DNA of 64,000 nucleotides, taken from assembly GCF_004011695.2 (NCBI RefSeq), contig NC_082405.1:620001-684000 (forward strand). The letters run 5' to 3'. The position numbers and the translations under genes were made by a program. This document shows positions 32,567-43,319 of this stretch, one piece after another (the first letter of the stretch is position 1; every line of letters starts with the position of its first letter). This DNA comes from Ascochyta rabiei. Taxonomy: Eukaryota; Ascomycota; Dothideomycetes; Pleosporales; Didymellaceae. The notes under the pieces were generated by a model. That model was given only the letters and a program-made list of their open reading frames with translations, did no database searches and was not told where the DNA came from.

Positions 32567-34485
32567 CTAGTGCGCACCTTTTTGAGGGGCACCGTTGCGC
32601 TCGTGGTACTTCTTCTCCTTTCCGTTCGCAGCCCTCTTGCTGTCGTCCCTTGTCATGCCGTTATGAGAACCTGCTGAATGTCAGTTGTCGCTCAGAGTGA
32701 ATACCGGATCGTGATACGTACCGTTGAACTGCAGATCACTGATGCCTGCGTACCCCTTGATGCCCGTGGCCTTCTCCATGCGAGTCGCAATGTCGTCTGA
32801 GACTTCCCTGAAGATGGAAATAACCCGCTTGATCGTCTCCTCATCTGTGCACGTCTCCATATGACCAGAGATGTTCTTGATGAAGCGCTCTTTGGCACCG
32901 TCGTCAAACACCTTCTCCCACAGCTTGCGCGGGGCATTGAAGTCTTCGGGCCGGATCTCGGACAAGAATGCAATGGCCTCGCCTTGGAAGGCGCCGTGCA
33001 CCTGGTTCAGCTCGACCGACCTCTTCTTGAACTGGATCGGCTGGATCGAAGACAAGTAGTTAGGCCTCGCCCCCTGGTTGTAAAAGGCCATCTGTCCGTC
33101 ACGCTGAAAGTTGCCCATACGGAACGGCACACGCGGTGCATTTACAGGCAGCTGCTGGTAGTTGGCACCGATGCGGTGACGGTGAGTATCAGGGTACGAA
33201 AAGAGACGAGACTGCAGCACAGGGTCAGCTGAGGGCTCGATGCCAGGAACCAAGTGCGCAGGGTTGAAAGCAATCTGTTCAATCTCCGCAAAGTAGTTCT
33301 GCGGGTTCTCGTTCAAGAAGAACTCTCCAACCTTGCGAAGCTTGAACTGATCCTGCGGCCAGACGTGTGTCATGTCAAACACGTTGATCTTCTGGTTCTC
33401 CCACAGCTCCTCAGCTTCCTTGGCAGTCATGGTCTGAACCATGACGTCCCAGCCAGGGAAGTCGCCCTTCTCAATCGCCTGGTACAGGTCCTTGGTCGAG
33501 TAGTCAGGAGAATAGTTGGCCGAATCCTCCTGAGTGATGAAGCCAGTGCCCTGTTTCGACTTGAAGTGCAGCTGCATATAGACCCACTCTCCTTTCGAAT
33601 TGACCAGCTTGTGGGTGTGGCCAATGTATCCGTGCATCTTACGGTATCCATCCGGAATACCACGATCCCCGAATAAAATCATAAACTGGTGGATAGACTC
33701 CGGATTCTGCGAAGCGTAGTTCCAGAAATTTGTGGAGTCGTCCGCATGTGTCAGATGGGTTGAAGGATGACGCTTTTGTGTGTGGATCTAACATAAGTTA
33801 GTCTCAGTGTCATAACACTTAGCTGCGGCGATTTATACTTACGAAGTGGGGGAACTTGGCCGGATCTCTTAGGAAGAACACTGGTGTGTTATTGGCGACG
33901 ACATCCCAGTTGCCTTCATCCGACCGGAATTTTACAGAAAACCCACGAGGGTCGCGGGCGCAATCGTGAGAGCCAGACTCGCCACCGACTGTCGAGAATC
34001 GGACAGAGATAGGGCATGTCTTTCCTTGTTTGAAAATGTCCGCCAAACAGAGATCTTCGAGAGAGTCTGTTGTGGTGTAGTAGCCGTGTGCACCAGCGCC
34101 CTAAGCGTAGTGGTTAGAGGTTGTGGAGGAACTCGAGTCAAGAACAAGGTTACCTTGGCGTGGACTACTCGCTCCGGGATACGCTCACGGTCGAAGTGCG
34201 AGAGGAGGTCGACCAGGTGGAAGTCTTGGAGGAGAAGAGGTCCGTTCTCACCCGCCCTTTGTGCCTCGTACGGGTGCTACGCTTGTCAACAAGTTGAAAA
34301 CTCGTGATGGAATGAGAACTTACAGGGTATGGCACACCGTTTGATGTGGTGTATGTAACTTCCTCAGACGTGGCGTTCCTGTCATCGGCATAGTCGCGGT
34401 AGAGGTCACCGTTCTTGTTTTCTGTGGGTGCATGTGCAGAGCCGTTGGTGCCATTGGTGCCGTTGCCGTTTGCTTGAGGTGACAT
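32567..34485 (-). CDS. Monofunctional haem catalase
   Basis: Five exons, 34485..34324, 34276..34154, 34100..33843, 33787..32722 and 32670..32567, give 570 aa. The enzyme splits hydrogen peroxide into water and oxygen. Catalytic residues are present: H93 in [15 protein letters not shown]165-N166 in [13 protein letters not shown], and the proximal haem ligand Y379 in [12 protein letters not shown]. Length and motifs fit the small-subunit type; there is no flavodoxin-like C-terminal domain. The N-terminus is a Gly/Asn/Thr-rich leader with no signal peptide, and the C-terminus (KGAH) is not a canonical peroxisomal SKL, so a cytosolic location is suggested. The last intron ends CAGCAG, a NAGNAG acceptor: using the first AG (exon from 32673) adds one residue. 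Assignment is secure; clade is not certain. Confidence 0.96.
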
Positions 34486-36156
34486 GATGGATGTATGTAG
34501 AGGTATATGTTTGTTTCTTGCGGAGTGCCTTACAGTGATCAAGACCCTTATACGTATGGCAAGTGGCGACCGTTAGCAAGCCGTCATACGCCTGTCCATG
34601 TGCCATCATCGCTTCCACAGCCCGCACGATGACGCTTAGAGTTCAACTCTCAGGCTTCACTAAAGTGCATCTGGCCAGGCACACGGCAATAGTGCAACGC
34701 AATCCATACGCGACGATCCGCTCTGATCTTTTGTTCGGAAACAAAAATGCGCTCATCCCTGATTGGCTGTTTGTCTTTGGAACGCCTGCGCGTAAGGCAT
34801 CTTTCAGCGCCAGCTAGATCTTTCGCGTTACCAACGATTACAGATTGGGGAGATACCGCGTGGTCTGACGTGGTGACGGGCTGGCGTTTGTGGAGACTGG
34901 AGTCGAGCGGAGGATCGTGGTTGATCTGCGTTCGGGCCGATTAGGCGGTGACATCACCACGTCCCGCCTCGCCTCTGGGATAGATTTGAAATCCATGGAC
35001 CACGGTGAAACATCCACCTCCACAAAGGATCGATTTTTCTTCAATTGTCACCATTATGTCCAAGAATGGAGTGCGTGCAGATGCAATTCCAGCGACTGAG
35101 AAGAGCTCCATTGTCTGTAGCCTCCTGTTGTAGCGTACTTGTCGATTGAACATGATTGGTGGAACGTGATAGCTGTACCACAGCATTTTGGTCTCCAAGC
35201 TCGTGCTTGCAAGCTTCTGGAAAGTTGAGTTTCTGCCCCGGAAACTGGGGACACTTGAGACCACCACATACTCGGTGGTGTATGTCCCACAGGGTTTAGC
35301 TGCCGAGCGTTGTCTCTTCATGTCGGTATCAAAAACTATCTGCAGAGGTCACACGGCACGCAGCTCAATCAACCACCGCGACGTGATTGGCTATGTTTAT
35401 CTGCCTCATCTATCTGATGCACCTTCCTAATCAGTTCCGCCGGAATCCGGGTCTCAACATCCTATTGCACATTGCTCTGCATCTTGCGTTTTCGCGATTG
35501 GCTTCAATTGGTCGCTTGAAGCTCGACAGTCTTCTACAAACGAAGATCTGCATACAGCGTCCTTTGAACAATGTGTCCGAATCTATGAATCTACATTCAT
35601 ATTCCTAGCTCTCGCGCTCTTGTCGCCCTGGATTGATCTCGATCCCCACTTACTCACAACTATAGGGACGTGCTTGCTTTAAGCTGCTAACACCATGTTT
35701 GCGACTCCAGTGATAGCGCCGATGAATGTGTAAGTGGCCCAAGCGGTAGAGTACCCGGTATACTCACGGTGATTCAGCATCCCGAGCTCATATTCGAAAC
35801 ATGGGTCAAGGCGCCCAGAGCATTCACTTTCGACATACTCAACTGGCAGCCATTTCTCAGCAGACTCTTCGCCCGCCACGTCGACACTCAACCTCACACG
35901 GTCACGTGCGTCTTCAGACGCATCAAACTCGTCAAGCTCTGCGTATTCTGCGTTCTCACTACGATCTTCAAAGCATAGCCGAAACACATCCACTTCGACG
36001 ACCGCTTCATCCACGCCATCTGTTGGTTCAACGAAGCGGACTGGACCTTTCAGGGCACTTTCCGATAGCCTTCATGTCAAACGGCGGCTACAAAAGAAGC
36101 CATCTTCGCAGCAAGTCCCTCAATGTCAGAGTGACCCTGTATCGGTACCTACATCG
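34486..36156. other. Intergenic with one candidate exon
   Basis: Promoters of the divergent catalase (minus) and first BTB gene (plus). Apart from the candidate minus-strand ORF at 35679-36041, only short featureless ORFs. Confidence 0.5.
35679..36041 (-). CDS. Candidate acidic exon, unrecognised
   Basis: A minus-strand frame open from about 36041 to a stop at 35679, without an ATG at its start, so it would need a 5' exon. The content looks coding: FVEPTDGVDEAVVEVDVFRL, then acidic Glu/Asp/Ala stretches, then a hydrophobic C-terminus (TFIGAITGVANMVLAA). A GTGAGT donor inside (near 35772) could instead mark an intron. It lies between the divergent catalase and BTB genes. No family recognised. 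Confidence 0.3.
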   Translation of the reverse strand, partial: VRFVEPTDGVDEAVVEVDVFRLCFEDRSENAEYAELDEFDASEDARDRVRLSVDVAGEESAEKWLPVEYVESECSGRLDPCFEYELGMLNHREYTGYSTAWATYTFIGAITGVANMVLAA

Positions 36157-36844
36157 ATGCTCACCCCTGTGACTATTCTTGGACCCGAGCGTGTTACCAA
36201 TTTACAGCGGGCCGATCTGCTGATACGATGTCGAGACGACGATTACCATGTTGATCGCTCAATCATGTGCCATCATAGCCAGTGGTTTGCCAAGGTATAC
36301 TCAAAAGTGAATTCTCCGGTACAGTCATCTATCTGGGCCTTCGCGAACGAATAGAACTGACAAGCAGCAGAAGATGGCGAAACGCATTGTGGATTTGAGT
36401 GCCGACGACCCAGGTGCTGTCGCGGCAATGATACAATACTGTTATCAACTGGACTACGGAGACACTCGATCTGATTCAAATCCTGCGCTGTACAGTGTGG
36501 TTACCCTGCGACCGCACCTCGACACCTATCTGCTAGCAGAGCGGTATGGTATGCCTGGTTTGAAGAATCTTGCAGCGCAGAAATTTGAGAAGCTATCTAT
36601 CGCAGTCTTGACCACAGTGGGCAACGAGGACGAGTTCCCACAGTCGATCCGAGATCTCTATGCTCCATCACGAAGAACCAGAGGAAATGAGTTACGACGC
36701 ACAGCAGTGAAGCTTTGCGCAGATCATCTTGGGAGTGCTGTTCTGGGTATCGGGAAAGAGGTATCAGGAATTCTTGCCCTGATAGACGAGATTCCTGAGT
36801 TCAGATCAGATCTTTTCAAGGAGATTGCCAAGAGGTGGAAGTGA
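36157..36844 (+). CDS. BTB/POZ-domain protein (212 aa)
   Basis: Two exons, 36157-36318 and 36368-36844. The N-terminal two thirds is a BTB/POZ fold: RADLLIRCRDDDYHVDRSIMC resembles the SDLxIxCxxxxFxVHKxVLC start, followed after the intron by IVDLSADDPGAVAAMIQYCYQLDY, matching the exLxeDDPxxFxxxLxYlYtxxY block, and YLLAERYGMPGLKNLA. Such stand-alone fungal BTB proteins are thought to mediate protein-protein contacts, sometimes as Cul3 adaptors; the actual partner is unknown. The 49-nt intron has a rare GTACAG donor and a CAGCAG tandem acceptor, so forms differing by one Gln are possible. A second BTB gene follows 265 bp downstream on the same strand, which suggests a local family expansion, although the two proteins differ strongly. 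Confidence 0.88.
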
Positions 36845-37109
36845 AGCGCAAATTCGACCTTAAGACATGGCTAGACTTTGAGCGCTCTCGCGCATCAAAA
36901 GTAGTCTTCACTCTCACCGTGCCCCACCCTTGGCCGCCACGTAGTCTTCGCCGCGTTCTTAGGCGCGTTGTCGCGCGTGTTTCGCGCACTGGAGCTCTTG
37001 ACTAGAAATCCCGCTTGCGTATATCTGGTTGACTTGTCTTCTTCGATCTGTCGGAAACCTCGATCCAACATCCACCCCCACCAGCTCAGTCTCTTCAACC
37101 CAATTGACA

Positions 37110-38711
37110 ATGGATCGCCAAGTCAAGCGCAAACGCGCTTTCAGTCAGGCTTTCCAACTTATGGCCCAAGCTAGACATGGTGAAAACAATGACCAGACAG
37201 CCAAGCGTATCTTGTCTTACTCATTAGGTTCTGCAGCGTCACACTTCCAAGATCCTTACGAAGAGAACAAAATCCCTTCAATTCTCGACTACAGTTCAGT
37301 CCCCGAGTCAATTCCAGGAACACAGATTCGTTATCCACCGCCTGTAAACTTACGGTATGCCAACTCCGCACTCTACAACTATGCATCCTTGCAGTTCGAG
37401 CTATATGGCAATGGCCCAGGGCCGGAGCTGGAGTCTAGTATTGGAGTCATACCATCATATGTTGAACCGAAGCGACAGTTCGAGGGCCCAGTACTCCGTG
37501 AAGCTGCTCTTCCTACACCACAGATTGTTCGCGGCAAGTCGATATTCGGGCCTTCACCTTACATCAGGCCTTCACCTTACATCAGGCCTTCACCTTACAT
37601 CAGGCCAGATTACAACTTCTCATCGAATGACTTAATCGAATCCTATGCTAAGCCTGGACCTGCCATCTACGGAGATGCAGATTCGCCAATGAGCGATGCG
37701 ACAACAGCCGTGGGACCTCTCACTCCGAGTGCACTCAAATTTAGCGACTTGTCATTGAACAGTCAAGGGTACTCTCTCCCTTCGTCCTCTCTTCGGGATG
37801 AGAATCAGGTCAACCGTGCCACCGTCAGAGTCGTACCGACTTCTTCCTTTGCAAGGTATGTGCTTTGCACTTTCAGTCTAATACAGTCACTGATATGGTT
37901 GCAGTCTATTTCCAGAGATCAAGCCAAACGAGGTGATCATCTTGTTCGACAAAGGTATAGAAACGAGGAAAGTTGATAAGTACCCGCTGTGTAGCGCATC
38001 TAGGTTTTTCGCCAACTTACTCGATGGCCCTTTTCTGGTAAGCTTTGCCTCTATGTACCCGGCCCATGTATCTAACATTGAGAATAGGACCCTTGCCTTA
38101 CACTCTGTATTCGCCTCCGCGACGACTTTCCCTACGCTATCACTACCTTGCTCCACTTTGTAGAGACCGGTAGCTATGTGTGGGATCCTCAGGCGTTTAG
38201 AAAGTATCCTCGACTCACGACACTCGACTTCAACGTGCACTCGTACCTTGTTGGTAGCAAGTACGGCATTTCTGCGCTGCGAGATCGTGCCATACATGCG
38301 TACCTCAGCATCGCCGACCACGAGATGAAGTTGGGTTTCTCGGCACTCTCCGGTGATTGCTTTCCAGATGCCCAAATTCCCCTGTCCGGAACTTCGGATG
38401 TATCACCTACAAACATAGACAACGACGGAGAGGCTGTGACGATGCCGATAGACCGCTTCCTCAACTCACTCGTCTTGCTATGGAAGAACACGCAGTCGCG
38501 CCACGACATGATGCGAACAGCTGTGCTTGAGCTGATCAAGCGTGATCTGAACAATCTACTGCAGCTGCCGTTCTTCGTCACACTGATGACAGAGCTTGTG
38601 CGATTTGGAGATGATGTGGTTGCGAGCTTGGGTGATGATGGCTTTGAGGTCAAGGCGTTTCAGACCCCTGTGGGTGGCAGACGGGCGTTCACGATGATGT
38701 TTGGCGTGTAG
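37110..38711 (+). CDS. BTB/POZ-domain protein with disordered N-terminus (500 aa)
   Basis: Three exons, 37110-37855, 37905-38037 and 38088-38711. The ATG at 37110 (MDRQVKRKR) is the first in frame. Residues 1-250 are disordered, with a nuclear-signal-like KRKR at residues 6-9 and three copies of SPYIRP near residues 150-166. The BTB domain begins around residue 255 (NEVIILFDKGIETRKVDKYPLCSAS, then FFANLLDGPF) and continues over the second intron with CLTLCIRLRDDFPYAITTLLHFVETGSY and YLVGSKYGISALRDRAIHAYL. A helical C-terminal part follows. The domain has the typical fungal BTB form in which the central Leu/Arg-Asp-Asp-Phe-Pro segment replaces the L..DDP motif. Function and partners unknown. 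Confidence 0.88.
37551..37604 (+). repeat. Three perfect 18-bp coding repeats
   Basis: The unit CCTTCACCTTACATCAGG occurs three times head to tail without a mismatch, encoding SPYIRP repeats in the disordered arm of the second BTB protein. Perfect identity suggests recent expansion and probable length variation. Confidence 0.95.
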
Positions 38712-39419
38712 CAACAGGATAGAGAGTAGGTCACGATGATCTCAGAGCTCTGTCCGTCGAAACTGGGATACGTAGTAAACATAAGCACATGAATGTGTAC
38801 AAACAAGTTGAACCGTATGACTTGATGACAATCGAAATGAGTGATGTTTGGTTTGATGCAATCACTGTTCTGTAATCCTGGCTTCCTGAATGCATGCTGC
38901 AATCTGGTGACGATTACAGGAAGATGTGTATTGCAATGACGTCACATGTAATCGTTTCATATCCTACTCGCAGAACTCACTACTTCCAACTATTTCCTGT
39001 ACGCTCGCATGCCCTATGACTGAAAGCGCTTTGGATCTTATACGGATCCCCTATAATATTATTACGTCTTACACCATTTTGGCCAAGGAGACTTGGAGCC
39101 AAAGTGGCCATGCAAAACCGCCACCAAATTTGCTGCAACACGCCTGGAACAAGTCTATTTGTGCATCATGCCATCCACAGATTATTGTTATGCGTCTAAA
39201 TCGCCAACACAAGCTTTGGGTGTTCGACACGACGAGAAGCGGTGAGGGGCGATTGGAAAGAGCTGCTCAGCCCCAATCATGCACGCCGGTCTCAGCCTTG
39301 TTGCCTTCCAGCTTTAAAACCTGGACCGTTCTCCTATCGACCAAAGGTGCCTCCAGGCGGCAACATCTTTTGATCGATATCGCACAGAGGACGGTTGCTT
39401 TCTTTTAGTCAAACTGAAC
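38712..39419. other. Intergenic, promoter of the HET gene
   Basis: About 700 bp, moderately AT-rich. One featureless plus ORF at 38926-39408. No RNA gene recognised. Confidence 0.5.
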
Positions 39420-41325
39420 ATGACTAACCCGCCGCAAACAAGAACCAACATGGATGCTGCTAGTACCAACACTAGCGGACAGCGAGCTTTTCTGCGCACA
39501 TGTAGCAAGACGATATCTCCGCCCAAAAACCTCAAGCACGAGACTGAGGAAGTCCATGATGGTCCGAGAAAGAGGCGACGCCATGCAGCCGATCTTGACA
39601 ACGAAACCTCCACCAAGACAGATAATTTCTACTCTCCAGTCAACCACGCTTTCTATGCTGAGCACCCATATCGATCTCTCGACGCGTCCAAACGCGGCAT
39701 TCGCCTACTCAAAGTTTCAAGGAACGCCATGACGGGGGAGCGAAACTTCACATTAACGGAGGAGATACCGCTGGCCGTGGCACGGGACACATATACGGCA
39801 ATCTCATACTGCGCTGGAGACCCAAAGGATACTCGAAAACTCCTTGTCAATGGTCTTGAATTTAACGCTTTTGCCAGTCTTGCTCGAGCGATCGACGAAA
39901 CATGCCACTACTGTGAGGTGGAGCATGACGAAGCACACCCGGTACTCTGGACAGACCAGATTTGTATCAACCAGAGCAATCTGGCTGAGAGATCGCATCA
40001 AGTCAGTATGATGTACGACGTGTATGAGAATGCTCGAGCAGTGGCTATCTGTTTGTCTACCTCCGACACTGGGAACACAGAAAGTCCAGCCATCCGTTGG
40101 CTGAAGGATATACACAACCATATCCCTGCTCTACTGGAATTTGAGGAGGATGTCGAAAGTAGTGCCTGGCCACTAAAATGGAATCCTGACGTCCCGGAGA
40201 ACAAGTTCGAATCTAATCTTGAAGAAAACGCACCTGGCCATGAAATTTTCAGAGAATTTACTCAGCTCTTCCGCTCCAAAGCCAACGATAGAGAGTTCAG
40301 TAGAGGTCAACTAGGTTTCTTCGACCTCTTACAAGCGCGATGGTGGTCGAGAGCGTGGGTTGTACAGGAATTTGTCGCCTGCCGCAACGCAACCTTCATT
40401 ACTGGTTACGAACACACACCTTGGATGTCACTTGCGACTGTTGTTTCGGCACTTGCTGCTCTGCAATTCGCCACGTCCCCGAAGTCATGGTCACTGTACT
40501 CTCCATCGACTTCAGTAGATGGCGCCAAACGCGAATTCAAGCTGCTGGACTCTGAGGTTGTAGCTTCTAGTACGATCAGTTTGAAAATGTGCAGCAATCC
40601 TGGCCAACCTAAGTCTACCCTTGGGAGCATGCTTCATCTCCTGGACCCGAAACGCCGGGCAGCTAGCGATCCACGGGACTTGGTGTAAGAATATCGCTTT
40701 CTTTCTTTCCATAACTGGAGGCTGACGTATAAACCTGATACACAGATATGCATTCCTCGGTCTGGCTGATCCTGGATATGCTATCAAACCAGACTACAGC
40801 AGTAACAACAGTCTCGCGAATGTTCTCTTAAGAGCTGCATGTCGAATTATCCAGTATGAGCGCAGTCTGGAGTTGCTTTTATTCGCCTTGCCCAGATCTC
40901 ATGACCTTTCGCTCCCATCGTGGGTACCGGACTGGACGAATTTAACCACCGACGCTGGCTCGCGTCCTCAAGGCTGTCATGCATTTGCGTGGAGAGATCC
41001 AGAAGCGAAGTTTGTTTCTAACAACACCGTTCTAGAGGTGACTGGATTTCCACTAGGCACTGTGTGCAAGAAACAGCCTCTCTCTTCTTTCTGCCACATT
41101 TTTGACAAGTATCGCGTCGCGCGAGGTTGCTACATACACGTCGGAGATGAAGTGGCCGATGGCGATCAGCCTTGGATCTTGTTCGGTGTGGGCAGTGTGT
41201 TTGTGCTGCGCAAAGTCAAAACCACTTTCAGGCTGATATGTAAGGCCAGGGTAGAAGGACCATCACGCAAGGAGTACGTTGTGGGTTCGAAGACTTGTAA
41301 GCCAGAGCGTGTTCGTATCAGCTAG
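39420..41325 (+). CDS. HET-domain (heterokaryon incompatibility) protein
   Basis: Two exons, 39420-40684 and 40746-41325, give 614 aa. The HET domain is at about residues 90-340, with its three usual blocks: YTAISYCAG (125-133), LWTDQICINQSNLAERSHQVSMMYDVYENA (from 177), and ARWWSRAWVVQEF (near 310). After the intron come YAFLGLADP and SLPSWVPDWT, the downstream blocks of full-length HET proteins. A basic KRRRHA stretch at about 51-56 may be a nuclear signal. In other ascomycetes HET proteins take part in nonself recognition and trigger cell death when incompatible hyphae fuse; whether this copy does so is unknown. The 61-nt intron has a GTAAGA donor. The gene follows two BTB genes on the same strand. 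No NLR or patatin partner is nearby. Confidence 0.92.
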
Positions 41326-42410
41326 GCAGCGTTTGCGCTACCTCCTTGTAACCTTTGACATAGCCGCGCCTCGTTTCCAACTCTCGCTTCTATAGCCGAC
41401 CGATTTAAAAGAAAACGTCTCGTAGTGGCAGACTGGTTGGAGACCTACAGTTGCTATTTCATCAAGGAAGACGCGATGCACTTCAGGTGTCCGCAGTTTC
41501 CATCAAAATCAAGAAACTACCCGCTAAGCCTCGTCCGTCTGCCTGATAACAAAGACTTCACAGTGGTCAAGGAGTCCCCGAGCGAGGACAAAAAAAACCT
41601 AGCATCTAGCAAGTCCAGTTCCCCGACAAAAAGAACGTTTTCGTGATCCCAGACTTGCTGGGCACGGAAGCTAGTGTCGCTTCTGTGGATCGAACACAGT
41701 ACCTCCAGATTTCAATGACTGAGACTTCAGTCTGGCGCTCTCCCAAGTGAGCTAAAGCGACTGGATTGGTTTGATGACTTTATCTCAATTATTATACAAT
41801 ATATTGTATAGCAAATTAAGCTCCCTTGCTTTATATGTCCGCTCGTGTGCATTTATCGCAAGGTCTGCACGTGCTCTGTGCGGGGCTGGAAGCGGGGCCC
41901 GGCAGAGCCCGACATGTTTCCGTAATTGGACGTTCCGGATGACTGTTAGAGGACAGCTGGTGACTGCATTGCAGCAGGACTCCATGTAAAATGTTCTTGG
42001 TTCACGGCGATGCAGTTTTGGCCTCAGGCGTTACTCCTCTTGATGCTATACGAAGATAATTCAACCGTCACTTGTCTAAGAATTTATGAGGGATATAAGG
42101 TAATTGAGCTGTAACAGTCCAATGAGAAGGCAACTCTGCTGTGGTGCGAAACATCTGCATTCGCTGCCTGCCTGCAACTATTAAGACTGAGCATCACTTC
42201 GTCAAGTAGAGTGCTTCATGCTTTTGACCAATGCATTGACGCTGTAAACCTATACACTCTACGCCCAGGTATCATGACTTGTCGACTTTTCTCCTCCTAA
42301 CTCCTTGCTGTTGTCTAATGGTATCTTATGCTCTCATCATATTGCAAACGCCTCCACATGCCACTCCCCAAAGGTATTGCACAGCCTAGTCAGGCCACCC
42401 TTGTCTGCAC
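41326..42410. other. Intergenic holding tRNA-Phe
   Basis: About 1.1 kb between the HET gene and the small zinc-finger gene. Apart from the tRNA at 41675-41761 only featureless short ORFs are present. Confidence 0.6.
41675..41761 (-). tRNA. tRNA-Phe (GAA) with a 14-nt intron
   Basis: The minus strand folds as a full cloverleaf. The 7-bp acceptor stem is GTCGCTT/AAGCGAC with discriminator A. The D arm carries TAGCTC...GAGC, the anticodon arm is CCAGA-CTGAAG...A-TCTGG with anticodon GAA at 41728-41726, and the T arm is CTGTG-TTCGATC-CACAG. A 14-nt intron (41724-41711) sits one base after the anticodon, the canonical position for eukaryotic tRNA introns. An internal A-box-like (TAGCTCACTTGGGAGAGC) and B-box-like (TGTTCGATCC) promoter are visible. 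Confidence 0.95.
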
Positions 42411-42769
42411 TTATTTCGCGACACCGTCGGTCTCGTTGAAGCAGTCGGCAAACTGCTTGCTGTGCTTGTTTGAAGCGTGTTCAGTGAGCAGCTTGCGGTT
42501 TGTGGTGCTCTGGAAGGTCTGGAAGCAGGTCTTGCACTTGACAGTCTGGGCGGCAGAGTTCTACATTCAGTTAGTATGTGTGCTTGATGCGAAGAAGCCT
42601 TCGCTATACTGAGCGGCAGATCAGGAGAGTCGTACGGATTTCAGCTGCGACTTGGCCTCCTTGGGACCGGCATCGCCCTTGCGGTCGCGCTTCTGCTGTG
42701 CTCTACAGTGTTGTCAGTAAAGCCCCACTTTTTTCACTGTCAGACGCCGTACTTCGCTCCGTTGCCCAT
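42411..42769 (-). CDS. Small C2H2 zinc-finger protein (77 aa)
   Basis: Three small exons, 42769..42753 (17 nt), 42702..42636 and 42560..42411, so it is easily missed. The protein starts MGNGAKAQQKRDRKG, a stretch highly typical of the small eukaryotic SERF/4F5-like plus zf-met2 proteins (ZNF706 and At2g23090 type), then AKSQLKS and a C2H2 finger C37-x2-C40-x15-H56-x4-H61 within CKTCFQTFQ...LLTEHASNKHS. Family members are conserved, basic, probably nuclear or nucleic-acid associated, and of poorly known role. Donors are GTACGG and GTACGA; introns are 50 and 75 nt. It is divergent from the CDF zinc transporter, 550 bp away, so the two may share a promoter region. No trace of truncation. Confidence 0.9.
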
Positions 42770-43319
42770 GTTGTTAGTTGTTGAGGGTTAGTCGGTGATT
42801 GTAAGTGCAGGTAGGAGTGATTGTTGCTCGGGCTGTGAGGTTTTCTAAGAGTGTGAAGCGTGGCAGCCGTGGTGAGACTTTTCGTATCGGCGGTCTAGCC
42901 ACTTGACAGGAGGTGGGGCAGCGCTAGTGAGCGTTTGGTTAGGCGGCCGCATCCAGATGGACCCTTTCATGAGAACAACCACTTACTCCGACTTGACGAT
43001 GCGCATTCCATTTGTGCAATCCTGCTGCCTCAGCACGCTACTCGCATCATGACATCGTGTACAGCTTCATGCCTGAAGCACCATCGGCCCGACGCCCACG
43101 TTGCAGGCCCCTGTGGCAGGCGCGACATGATCCTGTCTCAACCAGCGAACGAAATGTTATCGACGGGTCACCAACTTTGCTACTATATACTGTGCGACTT
43201 GTGCTCCTGCCATCACGGTTCTCCTTGTGCCTTGAATGCTTTCCTACTCTTAATCTTCCTAAGCTCTGTCCTGTTCTCTGCTCTGTCCCTTGCACTCCAT
43301 TCATCCACCTACCAATAAC
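42770..43319. promoter_or_regulatory. Divergent promoter: zinc-finger gene and CDF transporter
   Basis: A 550-bp head-to-head interval. A pyrimidine-rich tract (TCTTAATCTTCCT, CTGTCCTGTTCTCTG) directly precedes the transporter ATG, as in many fungal leaders. No specific binding site is claimed. Confidence 0.4.

Noticed and set aside
36157..38711. One fused BTB-BTB gene
   Set aside because: The first has a clear stop at 36844 and the second its own ATG and distinct N-terminal arm.
43290..43319. Start of the CDF transporter at 43290
   Set aside because: TTG codon; ATG 43320 begins the His-rich N-terminus typical of the family.
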